Assembly (NCBI RefSeq): GCF_029892095.1
Contig: NZ_JARZAE010000004.1
Coordinates: forward strand, 3,844,001 to 3,908,000
DNA from: Kitasatospora sp. MAP12-44
GTDB lineage: Bacteria; Actinomycetota; Actinomycetes; Streptomycetales; Streptomycetaceae
Length of the DNA stretch: 64,000 nucleotides
Direction of reading: 5' to 3'
Shown: piece by piece, positions 32,957-42,603 of the stretch
Position numbering within the stretch: position 1 is the first letter of the stretch
Layout of the letters: each line of letters starts with the position of its first letter
Made by a program: the position numbers and the translations under genes
Notes under the pieces: generated by a model
The model's input: the letters and a program-made list of their open reading frames with translations, nothing else
The model's database searches: none
Told to the model about the DNA's origin: nothing

Positions 32957-33351
32957 CCATCCCCACCTTGCCCGAGGCCCGTCCCCTCGACGCCGCCGAG
33001 CTGACCGCCGTGATCGAGAGGGTGCCCGGGCTCCGGGCACTGGTCCACGTCAGCCGCGACGGGCTTCTCCAGGCCCACGCCGGCTCAACTGCGGGTCAAG
33101 ACCCCGACGGCCTGGCTGCTGTGGTGTGCGGTCTGCACTCGCTCGGCACCGGTGGCGCCAGATTCCTCGGTCCGCAGGGCCAGTGGGTCGACTACGTCTC
33201 CGTCAGCTACACCCACGGCGGCCTGCTGGTGGTGATCGCCGCCGAGGACACGTCGCTGCTCTGCGGCTTGGCCGGGGAGGACGCGGAGTCGGGGGCGGTG
33301 GGCGAGGCGCTGGCCGAGCTCGCCTCGCAGCTCGCCCCGGCCTCGGTCTGA
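32953..33351 (+). CDS. Roadblock/LC7-domain protein
   Basis: This is a 132-residue protein of the Roadblock fold (LDAAELTAVIERVPGLRALV, HVSRDGLLQAHAG, GGLLVVIAAEDTSLLCGLAG). These proteins work with HATPases and small GTPases in conservons. Translation starts at the ATGA that overlaps the ATPase stop. The Roadblock/HATPase pair without the GTPase partner is unusual. Confidence 0.85.
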   Translation: MTIPTLPEARPLDAAELTAVIERVPGLRALVHVSRDGLLQAHAGSTAGQDPDGLAAVVCGLHSLGTGGARFLGPQGQWVDYVSVSYTHGGLLVVIAAEDTSLLCGLAGEDAESGAVGEALAELASQLAPASV

Positions 33352-33395
33352 CAGGCCCGTCCCCGCCATCTCACCCGCCCGTAAGGAGGTTCGAC

Positions 33396-34241
33396 ATGAC
33401 CGCCACTTTGCTCCGCACGCCGTGGGAGACCGACATCCCCGGCCCGGACGAGTTCCACGGTGTCGAGCTGGACATGGAGAAGCCCCAGTCGGCCCGGGTG
33501 GAGGACTACCTGCTTCGCGGGCTCACCAACTTCGCTGCCGACCGGGAGGCGGCGGGCCTGATCATCGGCCTCGACGCCAAGGAACGCACGCAAGCGCGGC
33601 AGCGCAAGGGGTTCCGCGTAAGCGCCATGTCGTACCTGGCCGGGCTCGGCGTGAGCCAGTTCGTCGACGTCGGATGCGGGTTGCCGCTGCCGGAGTGGTG
33701 GCGTCGCCGTCACGCCCACGAGGTGCACCAGTTGGCAGGCCCCGGTTCCAGGGTGGTCCACATCGACCGCGACCCAATCGTGATGACGCATGCCCGTGCC
33801 CTGCTGGCAGGCTGCGGACCTGCCGCAATCGGGCACCTCGAGGCCGACTTCACCGAGCCGGAGTCCGTCCTGGAAGCCGAGCTCCCCCTGGATCTGGGGC
33901 AGCCCGTGGTGCTGGCTTTCTTCGACGTGCTGCACGAGGTCGAGCACGCGCGCCAAGTCGTCGCCGCTTACACGGACGCCGTGGCGCCGGGCAGCATGCT
34001 CGTGATCAGTCACCGCAGCCGCGACAACGCTCAGGGCCGGCAGACAGCGGCCGGCCACGAGGCGGCGGGCCTGGCGTATACCGCGCGCAGCCGGGAGGAG
34101 TTCACCGCGCTCTTCGACGGCTGGCACCTGCTCGGGCCGGGCATCGCCCCCGCGCCGGTTTGGAGCGCATCGCTCGCGCGGGGCTCCGCGAAGGCGGCCG
34201 CCCGGGCCTCCGTGTACGGCGCGATCGCGGTCAAGCGGTAA
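33396..34241 (+). CDS. SAM-dependent methyltransferase, DUF574 type
   Basis: This is a 281-residue enzyme of the Streptomyces-specific methyltransferase family: SAM-binding FVDVGCGLPLPE at about 86-97, then VVHIDRDPIVMTHARALLAG, and the conserved FFDVLHEVEHA. The N-terminal HGVELDMEKPQSARVEDYLL is typical of the family. Methyl acceptor unknown. The ATG at 33396 has a strong TAAGGAGG site, stronger than others in the run, so it may be an independent translation entry. Such methyltransferases frequently lie beside XRE/DUF397 genes. Confidence 0.88.
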   Translation: MTATLLRTPWETDIPGPDEFHGVELDMEKPQSARVEDYLLRGLTNFAADREAAGLIIGLDAKERTQARQRKGFRVSAMSYLAGLGVSQFVDVGCGLPLPEWWRRRHAHEVHQLAGPGSRVVHIDRDPIVMTHARALLAGCGPAAIGHLEADFTEPESVLEAELPLDLGQPVVLAFFDVLHEVEHARQVVAAYTDAVAPGSMLVISHRSRDNAQGRQTAAGHEAAGLAYTARSREEFTALFDGWHLLGPGIAPAPVWSASLARGSAKAAARASVYGAIAVKR

Positions 34242-34251
34242 GGGCCGGGGC

Positions 34252-35523
34252 ATGCGAACAGACCACCAGGGCGCCGCCAGCCATCGGGCCGCCTCCTTTC
34301 CGGAGCACCCCGTCTGGATACCGGCCCACATCATTCGCCTCTACTGCGGCAGGGATTTCGACGTTCTGCGGATCGACGCAGATGCGGCACAGAGGGTGCT
34401 GGACGTGATCGGCCCGGACTGCGGGCCGGTGATCACCTCCGCGTTCGGCTACTGGGACTTCTTGCTTCCCCTCGGCGAGTTCGTCCGTGAAAGCGTTCCG
34501 AGGGCTCCCGGGGTGCGGGCTATGCCGCCGGGAACGCAGATCGACGTGCCGCCCCTGACCGCAACGCCGGCCGGGGGCCTGTACTGGCAGGTGCCTCCTG
34601 GTGCCGGTTCGACGAATCTGCGCGCCTTGGCGGCCGCCCTCGTTCCCCCGCCTGCCGTCGGCACCCGGCTCGTCGGAGGGCGGCGCGCACCGCAACAGGC
34701 CCCGTTCGAGCGCCGCCCCCGGCCGACCTTCACCCGGCCGCGGCCCGAGGTCGTGCCACCGGGCGCCGTGTTGGTCGGCGTCGTGGTGCGCCATCTGCGG
34801 GAGCAGCGGCGGCTGAGTCCGGCGATGCTGGCCCGCGCGGCGGCGGTGCCGCTCACCGCGCTGAACGGTGTCGAGTCCGGTGCCCGGCTTGCGACCGCGC
34901 CGCTGGTCACCGCGCTCCTGACTGCTCTCGGCCTCGACGTGCACGACCGCCTCGGGTCCGCTTCCGCGCTCGTCCACCTCACCGGCACCGCCACCCAGCC
35001 TCTGTTCGCACGGCAGGTCGCCGACGAGCGGACGGGCTGGCAGGAACGCCTGGCCGCTGTCGAAGCCGCAGCCGAGCGGACCCGGCACCTGGTCACCGCC
35101 CTGCCGTTGCTCCCGGCCCCGGCGGCAACGGCCACGGCTGGCCGGCCCGCGCGGGACTCCCACCGGCTGCTGATCGACGAGGGCGCGCTGCGCCGCCACG
35201 TGCCGCCGGGCGCGGCCGACCGCACCCGTGCGGTGCTCGCCCGGGCGGCTGAGCGGGGAGTGGTGCGGGTGGTTCCGCTGGCCGCTGGTGTCCTGGTGAC
35301 GCCGACGGCCGAGCTTCACCTGCCGGGCGGCTTTCCGGTGCTGGTCGCCGTGAGGGCGGGTGAGGGTGTGGTGTACCGCACCGGTCCCGAAGCGGAGCAG
35401 TCGATCGCCGTGCTGAACGCGGCCGAGGCCGCCGCACTCAGCACGACCGACAGCGCCGCGCTGCTCCTTCCACCCCGCATGTGCGCGGGCACTGCCGTCC
35501 CGGCTGCCGGAGCCCGGCCGTGA
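34252..35523 (+). CDS. HTH protein with N-terminal prim-pol-like pattern
   Basis: This is a 423-residue protein. Residues 20-130 (GPVITSAFGYWDFLLPLGEF, MPPGTQIDVPPLTATPAGGL, YWQVPPG) follow the beta-strand spacing seen in streptomycete proteins annotated as bifunctional primase/polymerase-like; no catalytic DxD is evident. Residues 180-240 form an HTH (REQRRLSPAMLARAAAVPLT). The C-terminal 150 residues have a DUF-like beta pattern (ALRRHVPPGAADRTRAVL). Probably a regulator. It starts 10 nt after the methyltransferase stop. Confidence 0.65.
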   Translation: MRTDHQGAASHRAASFPEHPVWIPAHIIRLYCGRDFDVLRIDADAAQRVLDVIGPDCGPVITSAFGYWDFLLPLGEFVRESVPRAPGVRAMPPGTQIDVPPLTATPAGGLYWQVPPGAGSTNLRALAAALVPPPAVGTRLVGGRRAPQQAPFERRPRPTFTRPRPEVVPPGAVLVGVVVRHLREQRRLSPAMLARAAAVPLTALNGVESGARLATAPLVTALLTALGLDVHDRLGSASALVHLTGTATQPLFARQVADERTGWQERLAAVEAAAERTRHLVTALPLLPAPAATATAGRPARDSHRLLIDEGALRRHVPPGAADRTRAVLARAAERGVVRVVPLAAGVLVTPTAELHLPGGFPVLVAVRAGEGVVYRTGPEAEQSIAVLNAAEAAALSTTDSAALLLPPRMCAGTAVPAAGARP

Positions 35524-35642
35524 CGCCCCGAACCGGAAGCGCGAGCCTCGTGCGCCAGGCCGGCCCGACCGCGTGCCCGGTTCAGCTGAGCGGTCCAGCT
35601 CGAACAGCCGGACACCCTGACCGACCATCACCGGAGTACACC

Positions 35643-36149
35643 ATGCAGTCCTGGTCCGCCCCCCGCACCGCCATCCCCGCGGCTGCCGACCCCGACGTGG
35701 TCCAGCGCGCGGCCAACGGCGCCGACATGCCCGTCGCCCTGCTGCTGTCGGCCACCACCGCCCGAACCGGTGTCGGCCTCACCGCCCGCGCCGGCACCAC
35801 CCCGTACACCACCTGCTCCTACTGGGGCGGCTCCTTCACCGAGGTGCACGCACTGGCCGACACCGACGACGCGCAGACCCGCATCGCCGAGCAGCTGGAG
35901 CGGCTGCTGCCCGGCGGCCGCCCCCAGAGCGACCACGTGTTCGTCAGCCAGCAGCTTCAGGAAGCCGCCCAGGTCATGGCGGACGGGTACCGGCGGGTGT
36001 TCGCCGTTCGCGTCAGCGGATGGCTGGTGTTCGCCGTCGTTCCCGACCGGCCCGGCGTCGGCACCGCCCCGCACCTGCGCCTGGTCTACCCGTCCACCAG
36101 CTGCCCGGCTGGTTTGGCCCTGGCCGGCGCCAGCGGTGCGGCCCGGTGA
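35643..36149 (+). CDS. Hypothetical protein
   Basis: This 168-residue protein has no recognised domain. Central segments (VALLLSATTARTGVGLTARA, YRRVFAVRVSGWLVFAVV) suggest an alpha/beta fold, with Ser/Thr-rich strands. Pattern is loosely like Roadblock-type folds but I cannot show it. ATG 35643 follows GGAG by 7 nt. Overlaps the next gene at GTGA. Third-position GC is very high, supporting coding. Confidence 0.55.
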   Translation: MQSWSAPRTAIPAAADPDVVQRAANGADMPVALLLSATTARTGVGLTARAGTTPYTTCSYWGGSFTEVHALADTDDAQTRIAEQLERLLPGGRPQSDHVFVSQQLQEAAQVMADGYRRVFAVRVSGWLVFAVVPDRPGVGTAPHLRLVYPSTSCPAGLALAGASGAAR

Positions 36150-37048
36150 TCCGCCCCTTCGCGGTCACCGTGACCCCCGACGGCACACTGCTGGTCCTCG
36201 ACCCGGCCACCAGCGCGGCCCACCGCCCGTGCCAACCGCTGACCTTGGGGCGAGCCCTGATGGGCCATCAGCAGGTGGCGGGCTGGGCGGAGGTGCCGAG
36301 CCCGCCGCGGCTGACCGTGCGCACCGACGCGGTTCGCCTGACCGGTCCGGTCCTGGAGGGCCTGGCGGCGTCCGGTGCCGCGGCGGTCGACCTGTGCGGG
36401 CCATGCCGCGAGCTGGACGACGACCTCGTCGTGTCCGCACGGCACCTGCGGCTCGAGCACCCGTTCCTGGTGGCGGTCACAACCGACCGCCCGTATCTGG
36501 AGCGGGTCGCGGAGAGCCTGGCCGGGTTCGTGGACGCGGTGCGGGTGCGCCTGCTCGCCCCGACCGAGCACGAGCACGACCAGAAGGCCCGCCAGGGTCA
36601 GGCCAGTTACCGGCAGACGCTCCGGGGGGTGCGGGCGGCCGTCGACGCCGGGGTACCCGTCGAGCTGGTGATGCCGATGCCGCCGGCCGTAGGCTCCGGC
36701 AGCTTGTCCGGCACGCGGCGGATCGAGGCCGCTGCCACCCGGGCACTCCAGCTGCGCGCGACCGGCCTGACCCTGCTGCCCGCACCACTGCGCAAGCATC
36801 CGTCCCCGACCACTGGTGCCCGAAGTCTTCAGCGAGCGGGCCGACTTGGCGGCCGGCAGACGGTGGAGCGCCTGCTGGAGCGGGCCGACATCCCCGGTCA
36901 GGTCCGCGTGCGGGTCGGCTCCGGGCGCACCGCGGTCCCGCTGCGCGACCTGCTCGATCACGCGGGCGGCGCCGGACCGGCTCGGACCGAAGCGGCCTTC
37001 GCCGTGCCCGGCATCGGTGCCGGTCCGCCGGACCGGGTGGCGCTGTAG
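36146..37048 (+). CDS. Hypothetical protein with CxxC, perhaps barrel-like
   Basis: This is a 300-residue protein with no recognised domain. It contains DLCGPC near residue 90, repeated beta/alpha units (DAVRVRLLAPTEHEHDQ, GVPVELVMPMP, ATGLTLLPAP) like a TIM barrel, and a Gly/Arg-rich C-terminus. The absence of CxxxCxxC excludes an ordinary radical SAM enzyme. It begins at the GTGA overlapping the previous gene, indicating co-expression. Function cannot be given. Confidence 0.5.
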   Translation: MIRPFAVTVTPDGTLLVLDPATSAAHRPCQPLTLGRALMGHQQVAGWAEVPSPPRLTVRTDAVRLTGPVLEGLAASGAAAVDLCGPCRELDDDLVVSARHLRLEHPFLVAVTTDRPYLERVAESLAGFVDAVRVRLLAPTEHEHDQKARQGQASYRQTLRGVRAAVDAGVPVELVMPMPPAVGSGSLSGTRRIEAAATRALQLRATGLTLLPAPLRKHPSPTTGARSLQRAGRLGGRQTVERLLERADIPGQVRVRVGSGRTAVPLRDLLDHAGGAGPARTEAAFAVPGIGAGPPDRVAL

Positions 37049-37151
37049 GCGACACCCGAGACCACCGCGGGCCGGTGCCCGCCGCCGCCCGTCCGGCTAC
37101 ACCACCCCCTTGTCCTACCACTGTGCTGTCCCCTGACCTGGAGTCCGACCT

Positions 37152-38405
37152 GTGCCACCTGCTCTGACCTCACCCGCTACGACGCTCACCGGCTCACCGG
37201 CCGAGCTGGCACAGCTGCTGGCCTGCCTTCCCGTGACCGAGGCTGACACCGCGCTCGCCGCATGGGCCTTCGGCGCCACCGCCAGCGACTGCGAGCGCTG
37301 GTACGCCGAACTCGCTGAACTCGGTCTGGTCGAGCAGGTCCGGACGGCCGACGCCGGAAGCCGCTACCGCCGTACCCACGCGCTGGAGCAGGCCACCGGC
37401 TCCCCGCAGGAGACCGGGATCTGGGAGGACCGGGTCCAGGCCGGCGTGGGGTGGCTGGCTGTGGCCGCGTTCGCCGCCGCCGAGGCCGCCGACGTCCACG
37501 CTCCCGGACGGGCATCGAGCCTTCGCCCCGGCTACGCCGAACCGGACCTCGCCTTCACCGGCGCCACCGAGGCCCGCCGGTGGCTGGACGCCAACGCCGC
37601 CCAACTGCCCGCCGCACTGGAGGCGGCCGCCGCCGCAGGCCGGCACCGCGACGCCTGGCGGATCGGCGCGGCGCTGTGCGCGCACGCCGACCACCACGGC
37701 GACATCCCGCTGTGGCTGGAGGCCAGCGAGCAGGGCCTGGCTGCGGCCCAGGCCGCAGCCAGGGAAATTCCCGTGCGGCTGCTGCTCCTGCACCGCACGG
37801 CGGTCCTGCGCGCCGACGGCCGGTTCAACCTGTCCCTGGATACCGCCGAGAAAGCGATCAAGAGGGCCAGCGGAGCGCTTCGGGGCCGCGGACTCTACGA
37901 GGTCGGCGCGACACTACTGGCCGCCGGCCGCCCGAGCGAGGCGCTGGAGGAGCTGCGTTCCGCCTGGACGCTGCTGCAGGACGCCGGGGACCGCGGCGGC
38001 GCAGCGCTGACGATGCTGCTGCGCGGCGCGGCGGCCGCGCAAGTGGGCGAGGGGGACCTCGGGGAGGTGTCCGTCGTCCAGGCCCGCGAACAGCTGGCCG
38101 CCCTCGGCCACGCCCGGCACGCCGCCTGGGCGCTCGCGCACCAGGGCCGCCTCCTCGTCCTGACGGGCCGCCAGCAGGCCGGTGACCGCTGCCTCGCTGC
38201 GGCTGCCGCCGAGCTCGCCCAGCTCGGCGCCGCCCGTTGGCATGCCCAGGTCTCTTCCTGGCGCGGCGAAGCCGCCCACGCCTCAAGTGACCGGTCGGCG
38301 GTAACCAGGCACCCCCACGTAACGCCCGCCCTGACCTCCCGCCGACGGGCAGCCGGGCCGGGCGCCCGCCCCGAGCCAACCGGAGTTCCAGGAGCCGCCG
38401 CGTGA
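37152..38405 (+). CDS. Winged-helix/TPR regulator-like protein
   Basis: This 417-residue protein has an N-terminal winged-helix-like part (ELAQLLACLPVTEADTALAA, WYAELAELGLVEQV) and several helical repeats resembling the TPR half of AfsR/SARP-type regulators (EIPVRLLLLHRTAVLRADGR, SGALRGRGLYEVGATLLAAG). It lacks a nucleotide-binding NB-ARC domain between these parts. A GTG at 37152 has GGAG 8 nt before. Overlaps the following HTH gene by GTGA. Confidence 0.65.
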   Translation: MPPALTSPATTLTGSPAELAQLLACLPVTEADTALAAWAFGATASDCERWYAELAELGLVEQVRTADAGSRYRRTHALEQATGSPQETGIWEDRVQAGVGWLAVAAFAAAEAADVHAPGRASSLRPGYAEPDLAFTGATEARRWLDANAAQLPAALEAAAAAGRHRDAWRIGAALCAHADHHGDIPLWLEASEQGLAAAQAAAREIPVRLLLLHRTAVLRADGRFNLSLDTAEKAIKRASGALRGRGLYEVGATLLAAGRPSEALEELRSAWTLLQDAGDRGGAALTMLLRGAAAAQVGEGDLGEVSVVQAREQLAALGHARHAAWALAHQGRLLVLTGRQQAGDRCLAAAAAELAQLGAARWHAQVSSWRGEAAHASSDRSAVTRHPHVTPALTSRRRAAGPGARPEPTGVPGAAA

Positions 38406-39262
38406 GCATCCGACCCATCGGGCTGATGGTGATCGGCGCATGGCTGCGCCACCTGCGCGCGAGTCGCGACCTGACCCGGCCGCGGGCCGCCGCGGCCGCC
38501 AGAGTCGACCGGGGCCGGCTCACGCTGATCGAGGCCGGCGCGGCTGCGCCCACGGCCCAGGAGCTGAACCGGCTGGCCGACGCCTTGGGCGCCATCCACG
38601 ACCCGGCCGCGAGCCGGTACCTGCTGGAGGAGGCCACCACCGCGCCACCGCCACGCGAGTTCGAGGACGGACCCGCCTTCCACGACCGCTTCCCCGGCTG
38701 GGCGCAGCGCGCCGTGGCGGTGGAGCGCCAGGCAGTGCGGCTGCGGCTGCACTGCGGCACGGTTCTGCCGCCGCTGTTGTGGACGCCGGCGTATGCGGCG
38801 GGTGTGCTGCACGCGCACACCAAGGAGGACTGGGCGATGCTGGCACGCCGCGCCGAGCGGGTGGCGGATCTGCCGCCGCTGGTCGCGCTCGTGAGCGAGT
38901 CGATCGTGCTGCAGGAGGTGGGGGCAGCCGACCGGCGCGCCTGGCTCGAGCATCTGCGGGCGGTGGCTGGCCTGCCGCAGGTCGAGCTGCGGATCGCGCC
39001 GCTCCACGAGGGAGGCACGCTCGGCCTGCCGACGGAAACCGAGGTGACGCTGCGGTCCAGCAGAGGCCCGCTGGTGCTGTGGATGGTCGAGGAGGGCCTG
39101 CGCAGCGTCACCTACTACAACGCGGGCGAGGGCAACGAGCGGGGCGAGCGGCTGGAGCGGATGCTCGCCACCGCAGCCTCGGCGCAGTGGAGCCGCGAAC
39201 TGCTGGGACTCGCCGCCACCCCCTGGCCGCTCGGCGCGATGCCCTCCCCGCCTGGGAGTTGA
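38402..39262 (+). CDS. XRE regulator with DUF5753-like domain
   Basis: This 286-residue protein has an HTH at 14-70 (RPRAAAAARVDRGRLTLIEA) and a DUF5753-like C-terminal domain (PLLWTPAYAAGVLHAHTK, ALVSESIVLQEVGAADRRAW, VELRIAPLHEGG). No DUF397 partner is adjacent, unlike the pair at 24.5-26 kb. The GTG overlaps the upstream stop. Likely a regulator for the run in which it lies. Confidence 0.8.
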   Translation: MSIRPIGLMVIGAWLRHLRASRDLTRPRAAAAARVDRGRLTLIEAGAAAPTAQELNRLADALGAIHDPAASRYLLEEATTAPPPREFEDGPAFHDRFPGWAQRAVAVERQAVRLRLHCGTVLPPLLWTPAYAAGVLHAHTKEDWAMLARRAERVADLPPLVALVSESIVLQEVGAADRRAWLEHLRAVAGLPQVELRIAPLHEGGTLGLPTETEVTLRSSRGPLVLWMVEEGLRSVTYYNAGEGNERGERLERMLATAASAQWSRELLGLAATPWPLGAMPSPPGS

Positions 39263-39401
39263 CCGGCCGCACAGCGCCCTTCCCCACCCTGCTGGGCCGC
39301 AGCCGATCCGCACCGGGCACCGCCGCCCGGAGCCGACGCCTCCCGCCCCGCTGCCGCAACCCCTGTATCCCCACCCGCCACTGAACCAAGGAACAGACGA
39401 C

Positions 39402-41345
39402 ATGAGCGCCTCTCCCACCGCACTGACCCCCGCCCTCCGCCCGGCCTCCGCAGTCGCCGGCCCCCTGCTGGAGGACCTGGCCGTGCTCGGCGACATGGGC
39501 ACCGCCGCCCTCATCGACCGCACCGGCACGGTCGGGTGGATGTGCGGGCCCGACTTCGACAGCGATGCCCACTTCGCCCGGCTGCTCGGTTGCGAGGCCA
39601 ACGGGCACTGGACGCTCGCCGCCACCGCGGCCGACAGGCGGGCGGCGGACCGCACCGAGTGGTCCGGGGAGGGCCTGGTACTCCGTCAGGAGTGGGACAC
39701 CAAGAGCGGAACCGTGCGGGTCACCACGTTCATGCCGCCGCGCGGTGCCGCGAGTGCGGGGCACAGCAGGCTGCACCGCATCGTGGAGGGCGTCACCGGC
39801 ACGGTGGCCGTCACCTCGCGCTTCGCACCCGCGTTCGGCTACGGCCGGGACAGCGGCCGCGCCCGCCTGCTCGACCGGCCCGGCGGCCGGCAGGCGTTGA
39901 TGGTCACCAGCGGTCCGGTCACCCTCGTCCTGGACGGCCCCCGGGTCCACCGGCGCGACCACGGCCTCGGCTGGGTGGCGCAGTTCGAGGTAAGCGCCGG
40001 ACACCAGGTCGCGGTCACGCTGACGGTCCAGGACACCCACCGCCCCGCGCCGCCGGCACCCAACCCGGCCGTCGACCTCACCGCGACCGAGACCATGTGG
40101 GCGGCCTGGGTCAGCGCGTGCACCTACCAGGGGCCCTATCGCGAGGCCGTCGCCCGCTCGGCCACCGTCCTCAAGGCGCTAACACACGCGGCCACCGGCG
40201 GCATCGTCGCCGCGCCGACCACCTCGCTGCCCGAGGACCTGGGCGGCGTACGCAACTGGGACTACCGGTACACCTGGCTGCGGGACGCGGCGATCACCTT
40301 GCGCCCGCTGATCGACCTCGGTCACCTCCAGGAGGTGCGCGCCTGGCGCCGGTGGCTGCTGCACGCCGTCGGCGGCGACCTGGCCCAACTGCAGATCATG
40401 TACGGGATCGACGGGCGCCGGGACCTGCCCGAGCGGGAACTGCCGTGGCTGGACGGGTACGCGCAGTCGAGGCCGGTGCGCGTCGGCAACGGCGCCGCCG
40501 GGCAGTTCCAGCTCGACGTGTACGGCTGGGTCGTCGACGTCCTGGTGCACGCCGAGGAGGCCGGGCTGGAGCCCGATCCCGAGGCGGACGCCCTGCTGGT
40601 CGCCCTGGTGGGCGAGGTCGGGCGCCGCTGGCAGGAGCCGGACGAAGGCATCTGGGAAGTCCGCGGCCCGCGTCGGCACTTCGTCCACTCCAAGATGACG
40701 GCCTGGTGGGCCGTCAACCGCGCGATCACCTGGGCAGTCCAGGCCGAACGGGCCGGCCGGGTCGTAGCTGCACCGGGGGTAGTCGAGGAGTGGCGCCTCC
40801 TGCGCGAGGCGATCCACGCAGAGGTCTGTGCAAAGGGCTACGACCCGCAGCGCAACACCTTCACCCAGTACTACGGCAGCACGGAGCTGGACGCCTCACT
40901 TCTGCTCATCACCGAGATGGGCTTCCTGCCGCCGGACGACAAGCGGCTGATCGGCACCATCGAGGCGATCCAGCACGACCTGCTCGACGAGCACGGCTTC
41001 GTGGAGCGCTACCGCACCAGCGTGGACGGCACCGTCGATGGCCTGCCCGGCGGTGAGGGGGCATTCCTTGGCTGCTCGTTCCATCTCGTCCGTGCACTGT
41101 TCCTGATCGGCCGCCGGGAGGAGGCTCACGAGCTGTTCGAGCGGCTGCTGAACCTGCGCAGCCCGCTCGGGTTGCTCGCCGAGGAGTGGGACGCCCGCGC
41201 GGGCCGCCAGGTCGGCAACTTCCCCCAGGCGTTCAGCCACGCTCCGCTGATCGACGCCGCGTTGCTGTGGAACGAGGCCGGTGCGCCGGTGACGACCGTA
41301 CCTGGGCAGCGGACCGAACAGTCCCCGGCGGTGACGTCGCGGTGA
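39402..41345 (+). CDS. Glycoside hydrolase family 15 protein (glucoamylase/trehalase-like)
   Basis: This is a 647-residue GH15 protein. The N-terminal beta domain (LEDLAVLGDMGTAALIDRTG) and the (alpha/alpha)6 catalytic domain with GGVRNWDYRYTWLRD at about 283 are visible. The general acid lies in PDEGIWEVRG (about 414) and the general base in LLAEEWDARAG (about 593). Family members hydrolyse alpha-glucans or trehalose; no signal peptide is seen, so a cytoplasmic enzyme is likely. ATG 39402 follows AAGGAACAG. It is the only clear metabolic enzyme in the otherwise regulatory run. Confidence 0.92.
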   Translation: MSASPTALTPALRPASAVAGPLLEDLAVLGDMGTAALIDRTGTVGWMCGPDFDSDAHFARLLGCEANGHWTLAATAADRRAADRTEWSGEGLVLRQEWDTKSGTVRVTTFMPPRGAASAGHSRLHRIVEGVTGTVAVTSRFAPAFGYGRDSGRARLLDRPGGRQALMVTSGPVTLVLDGPRVHRRDHGLGWVAQFEVSAGHQVAVTLTVQDTHRPAPPAPNPAVDLTATETMWAAWVSACTYQGPYREAVARSATVLKALTHAATGGIVAAPTTSLPEDLGGVRNWDYRYTWLRDAAITLRPLIDLGHLQEVRAWRRWLLHAVGGDLAQLQIMYGIDGRRDLPERELPWLDGYAQSRPVRVGNGAAGQFQLDVYGWVVDVLVHAEEAGLEPDPEADALLVALVGEVGRRWQEPDEGIWEVRGPRRHFVHSKMTAWWAVNRAITWAVQAERAGRVVAAPGVVEEWRLLREAIHAEVCAKGYDPQRNTFTQYYGSTELDASLLLITEMGFLPPDDKRLIGTIEAIQHDLLDEHGFVERYRTSVDGTVDGLPGGEGAFLGCSFHLVRALFLIGRREEAHELFERLLNLRSPLGLLAEEWDARAGRQVGNFPQAFSHAPLIDAALLWNEAGAPVTTVPGQRTEQSPAVTSR

Positions 41346-41899
41346 GCACTCTGACGACACCTCTCGCGGCCGGACAGCCGGTGCTGGCCATGCCGGCGGC
41401 CCCGTGCCTGGCCGACCACGATCGGCGGCTTGTCCGGTACGTGCTCACCACGGGGCCCCGGGCCGACCGCCGCGCGCAGGCCGGTCTGCGGGTGCACGAC
41501 GTCGGCGGCGCCGGCCAGGTGGTGTGCGATCTGCTCGGCGCCGCGCACCTGCCGCAGGCCGCAGCGATCGTGGCCGCCCACCGGCTGGTCACTCCGTCCG
41601 AGATCGGCCTGTCTCCCTCTCCCGTCGCCGCCGCTCACCTGCAGCCGCGCGTGCGCAGGGCACTGGAACTGCTGACCTCTGGACTGACGGCCAGTCAGAT
41701 CGCGGTCAGGCTGGGGGTGGGAGACGACACCGCGCGCGGCTACCTCACCGACGCCGTCCAGGAGCTGGGGGCTGGCCGCAGGCCGCAGGCCGTCTTCCTG
41801 GCGGTCACCTACGACGTGCTCGCGCTGTCCGCGATCTCGCCGCGGTTCCCCGCCGTCGTACTGTCCGAGGCACTTCGCCTCTGGGGGGCAGGCCGGTGA
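41342..41899 (+). CDS. LuxR-type HTH protein
   Basis: This 185-residue protein ends with an HTH of the LuxR/GerE type (RVRRALELLTSGLTASQIAV, LGVGDDTARGYLTDAVQELG). The N-terminal 95 residues have no recognised sensor domain. The GTG overlaps the GH15 stop and its own stop overlaps the next regulator, so the three proteins are made together. The related HTH segment at 43903 shares its arrangement. Confidence 0.75.
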   Translation: MSTLTTPLAAGQPVLAMPAAPCLADHDRRLVRYVLTTGPRADRRAQAGLRVHDVGGAGQVVCDLLGAAHLPQAAAIVAAHRLVTPSEIGLSPSPVAAAHLQPRVRRALELLTSGLTASQIAVRLGVGDDTARGYLTDAVQELGAGRRPQAVFLAVTYDVLALSAISPRFPAVVLSEALRLWGAGR

Positions 41900-42603
41900 T
41901 CGGGCAGACGGCGCAGGCCCCGCCGTTGCCGCCCCGCCGCTCGGGGGCCAGGCGGAAGATCGCGGTCGTCTTCCAGCAGCAGCTCATCGGGGCGAGTCTG
42001 GCCGCCACGCTGAAGCTGCGCGGCCACGCCGTCACCACCGCGGCCCTGGCGGACGCCGCCACGGTACCCGCCGGCACCGACCTGGTCCTGGTGGCCGTGG
42101 AGAACGCCATATCCGGCGCGGTGAGGGCGCTGCGGAGAGCGGCGGCTGCCGCGCCGCGCGCCCGCTGCCTGGTCGTCGGCCCCGACGACGCGCAGACCGC
42201 GGTCGCCGTGCTGCAGGCCGGAGCCCACGGCTACGTGATCAAGGGTGCCGGCATGGACGCCCTGGAACGCGCCATCGGACTGGTCCTGACCGGACAGATC
42301 GCCATCGACCCCGACCTGCTGCAACGCGCCCTCGCACCGGCCGTCCCCACATCGGACCAGACCGAGCGGCTGCGCCTGCTCCAGGCACTCACCCCGCGCG
42401 AGCGCGAAGCCCTCACGTACCTGTGCGAGGGGCTGAGCAGCCACCAGATCAGCCAGCGGCTGGGCATTGAGACCTCCACCGCCCGCACGCACGTCCAGAG
42501 AGTCCTGACGAAGCTCGGCGCCAGCACCCGCCTGGAGGCCACCACGGTGGCCGCCCGCTACCACCTGACCGAACCCTCCGATCTGGGAGTGTCAAGCGCA
42601 TGA
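41896..42603 (+). CDS. NarL/LuxR-type regulator with degenerate receiver
   Basis: This 235-residue protein has a receiver-like domain (residues 20-130) and a clear C-terminal LuxR HTH (LTPREREALTYLCEGLSSHQ, IETSTARTHVQRVLTKLG). In the receiver the strand that should carry the phospho-acceptor Asp reads TDLVLVAVEN, without an Asp after the strand, while the conserved Lys is present (GYVIKGA). Phosphorylation is therefore unlikely; DNA binding may respond to other signals. Overlaps on both ends by 4 nt. Confidence 0.82.
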   Translation: MIGQTAQAPPLPPRRSGARRKIAVVFQQQLIGASLAATLKLRGHAVTTAALADAATVPAGTDLVLVAVENAISGAVRALRRAAAAAPRARCLVVGPDDAQTAVAVLQAGAHGYVIKGAGMDALERAIGLVLTGQIAIDPDLLQRALAPAVPTSDQTERLRLLQALTPREREALTYLCEGLSSHQISQRLGIETSTARTHVQRVLTKLGASTRLEATTVAARYHLTEPSDLGVSSA

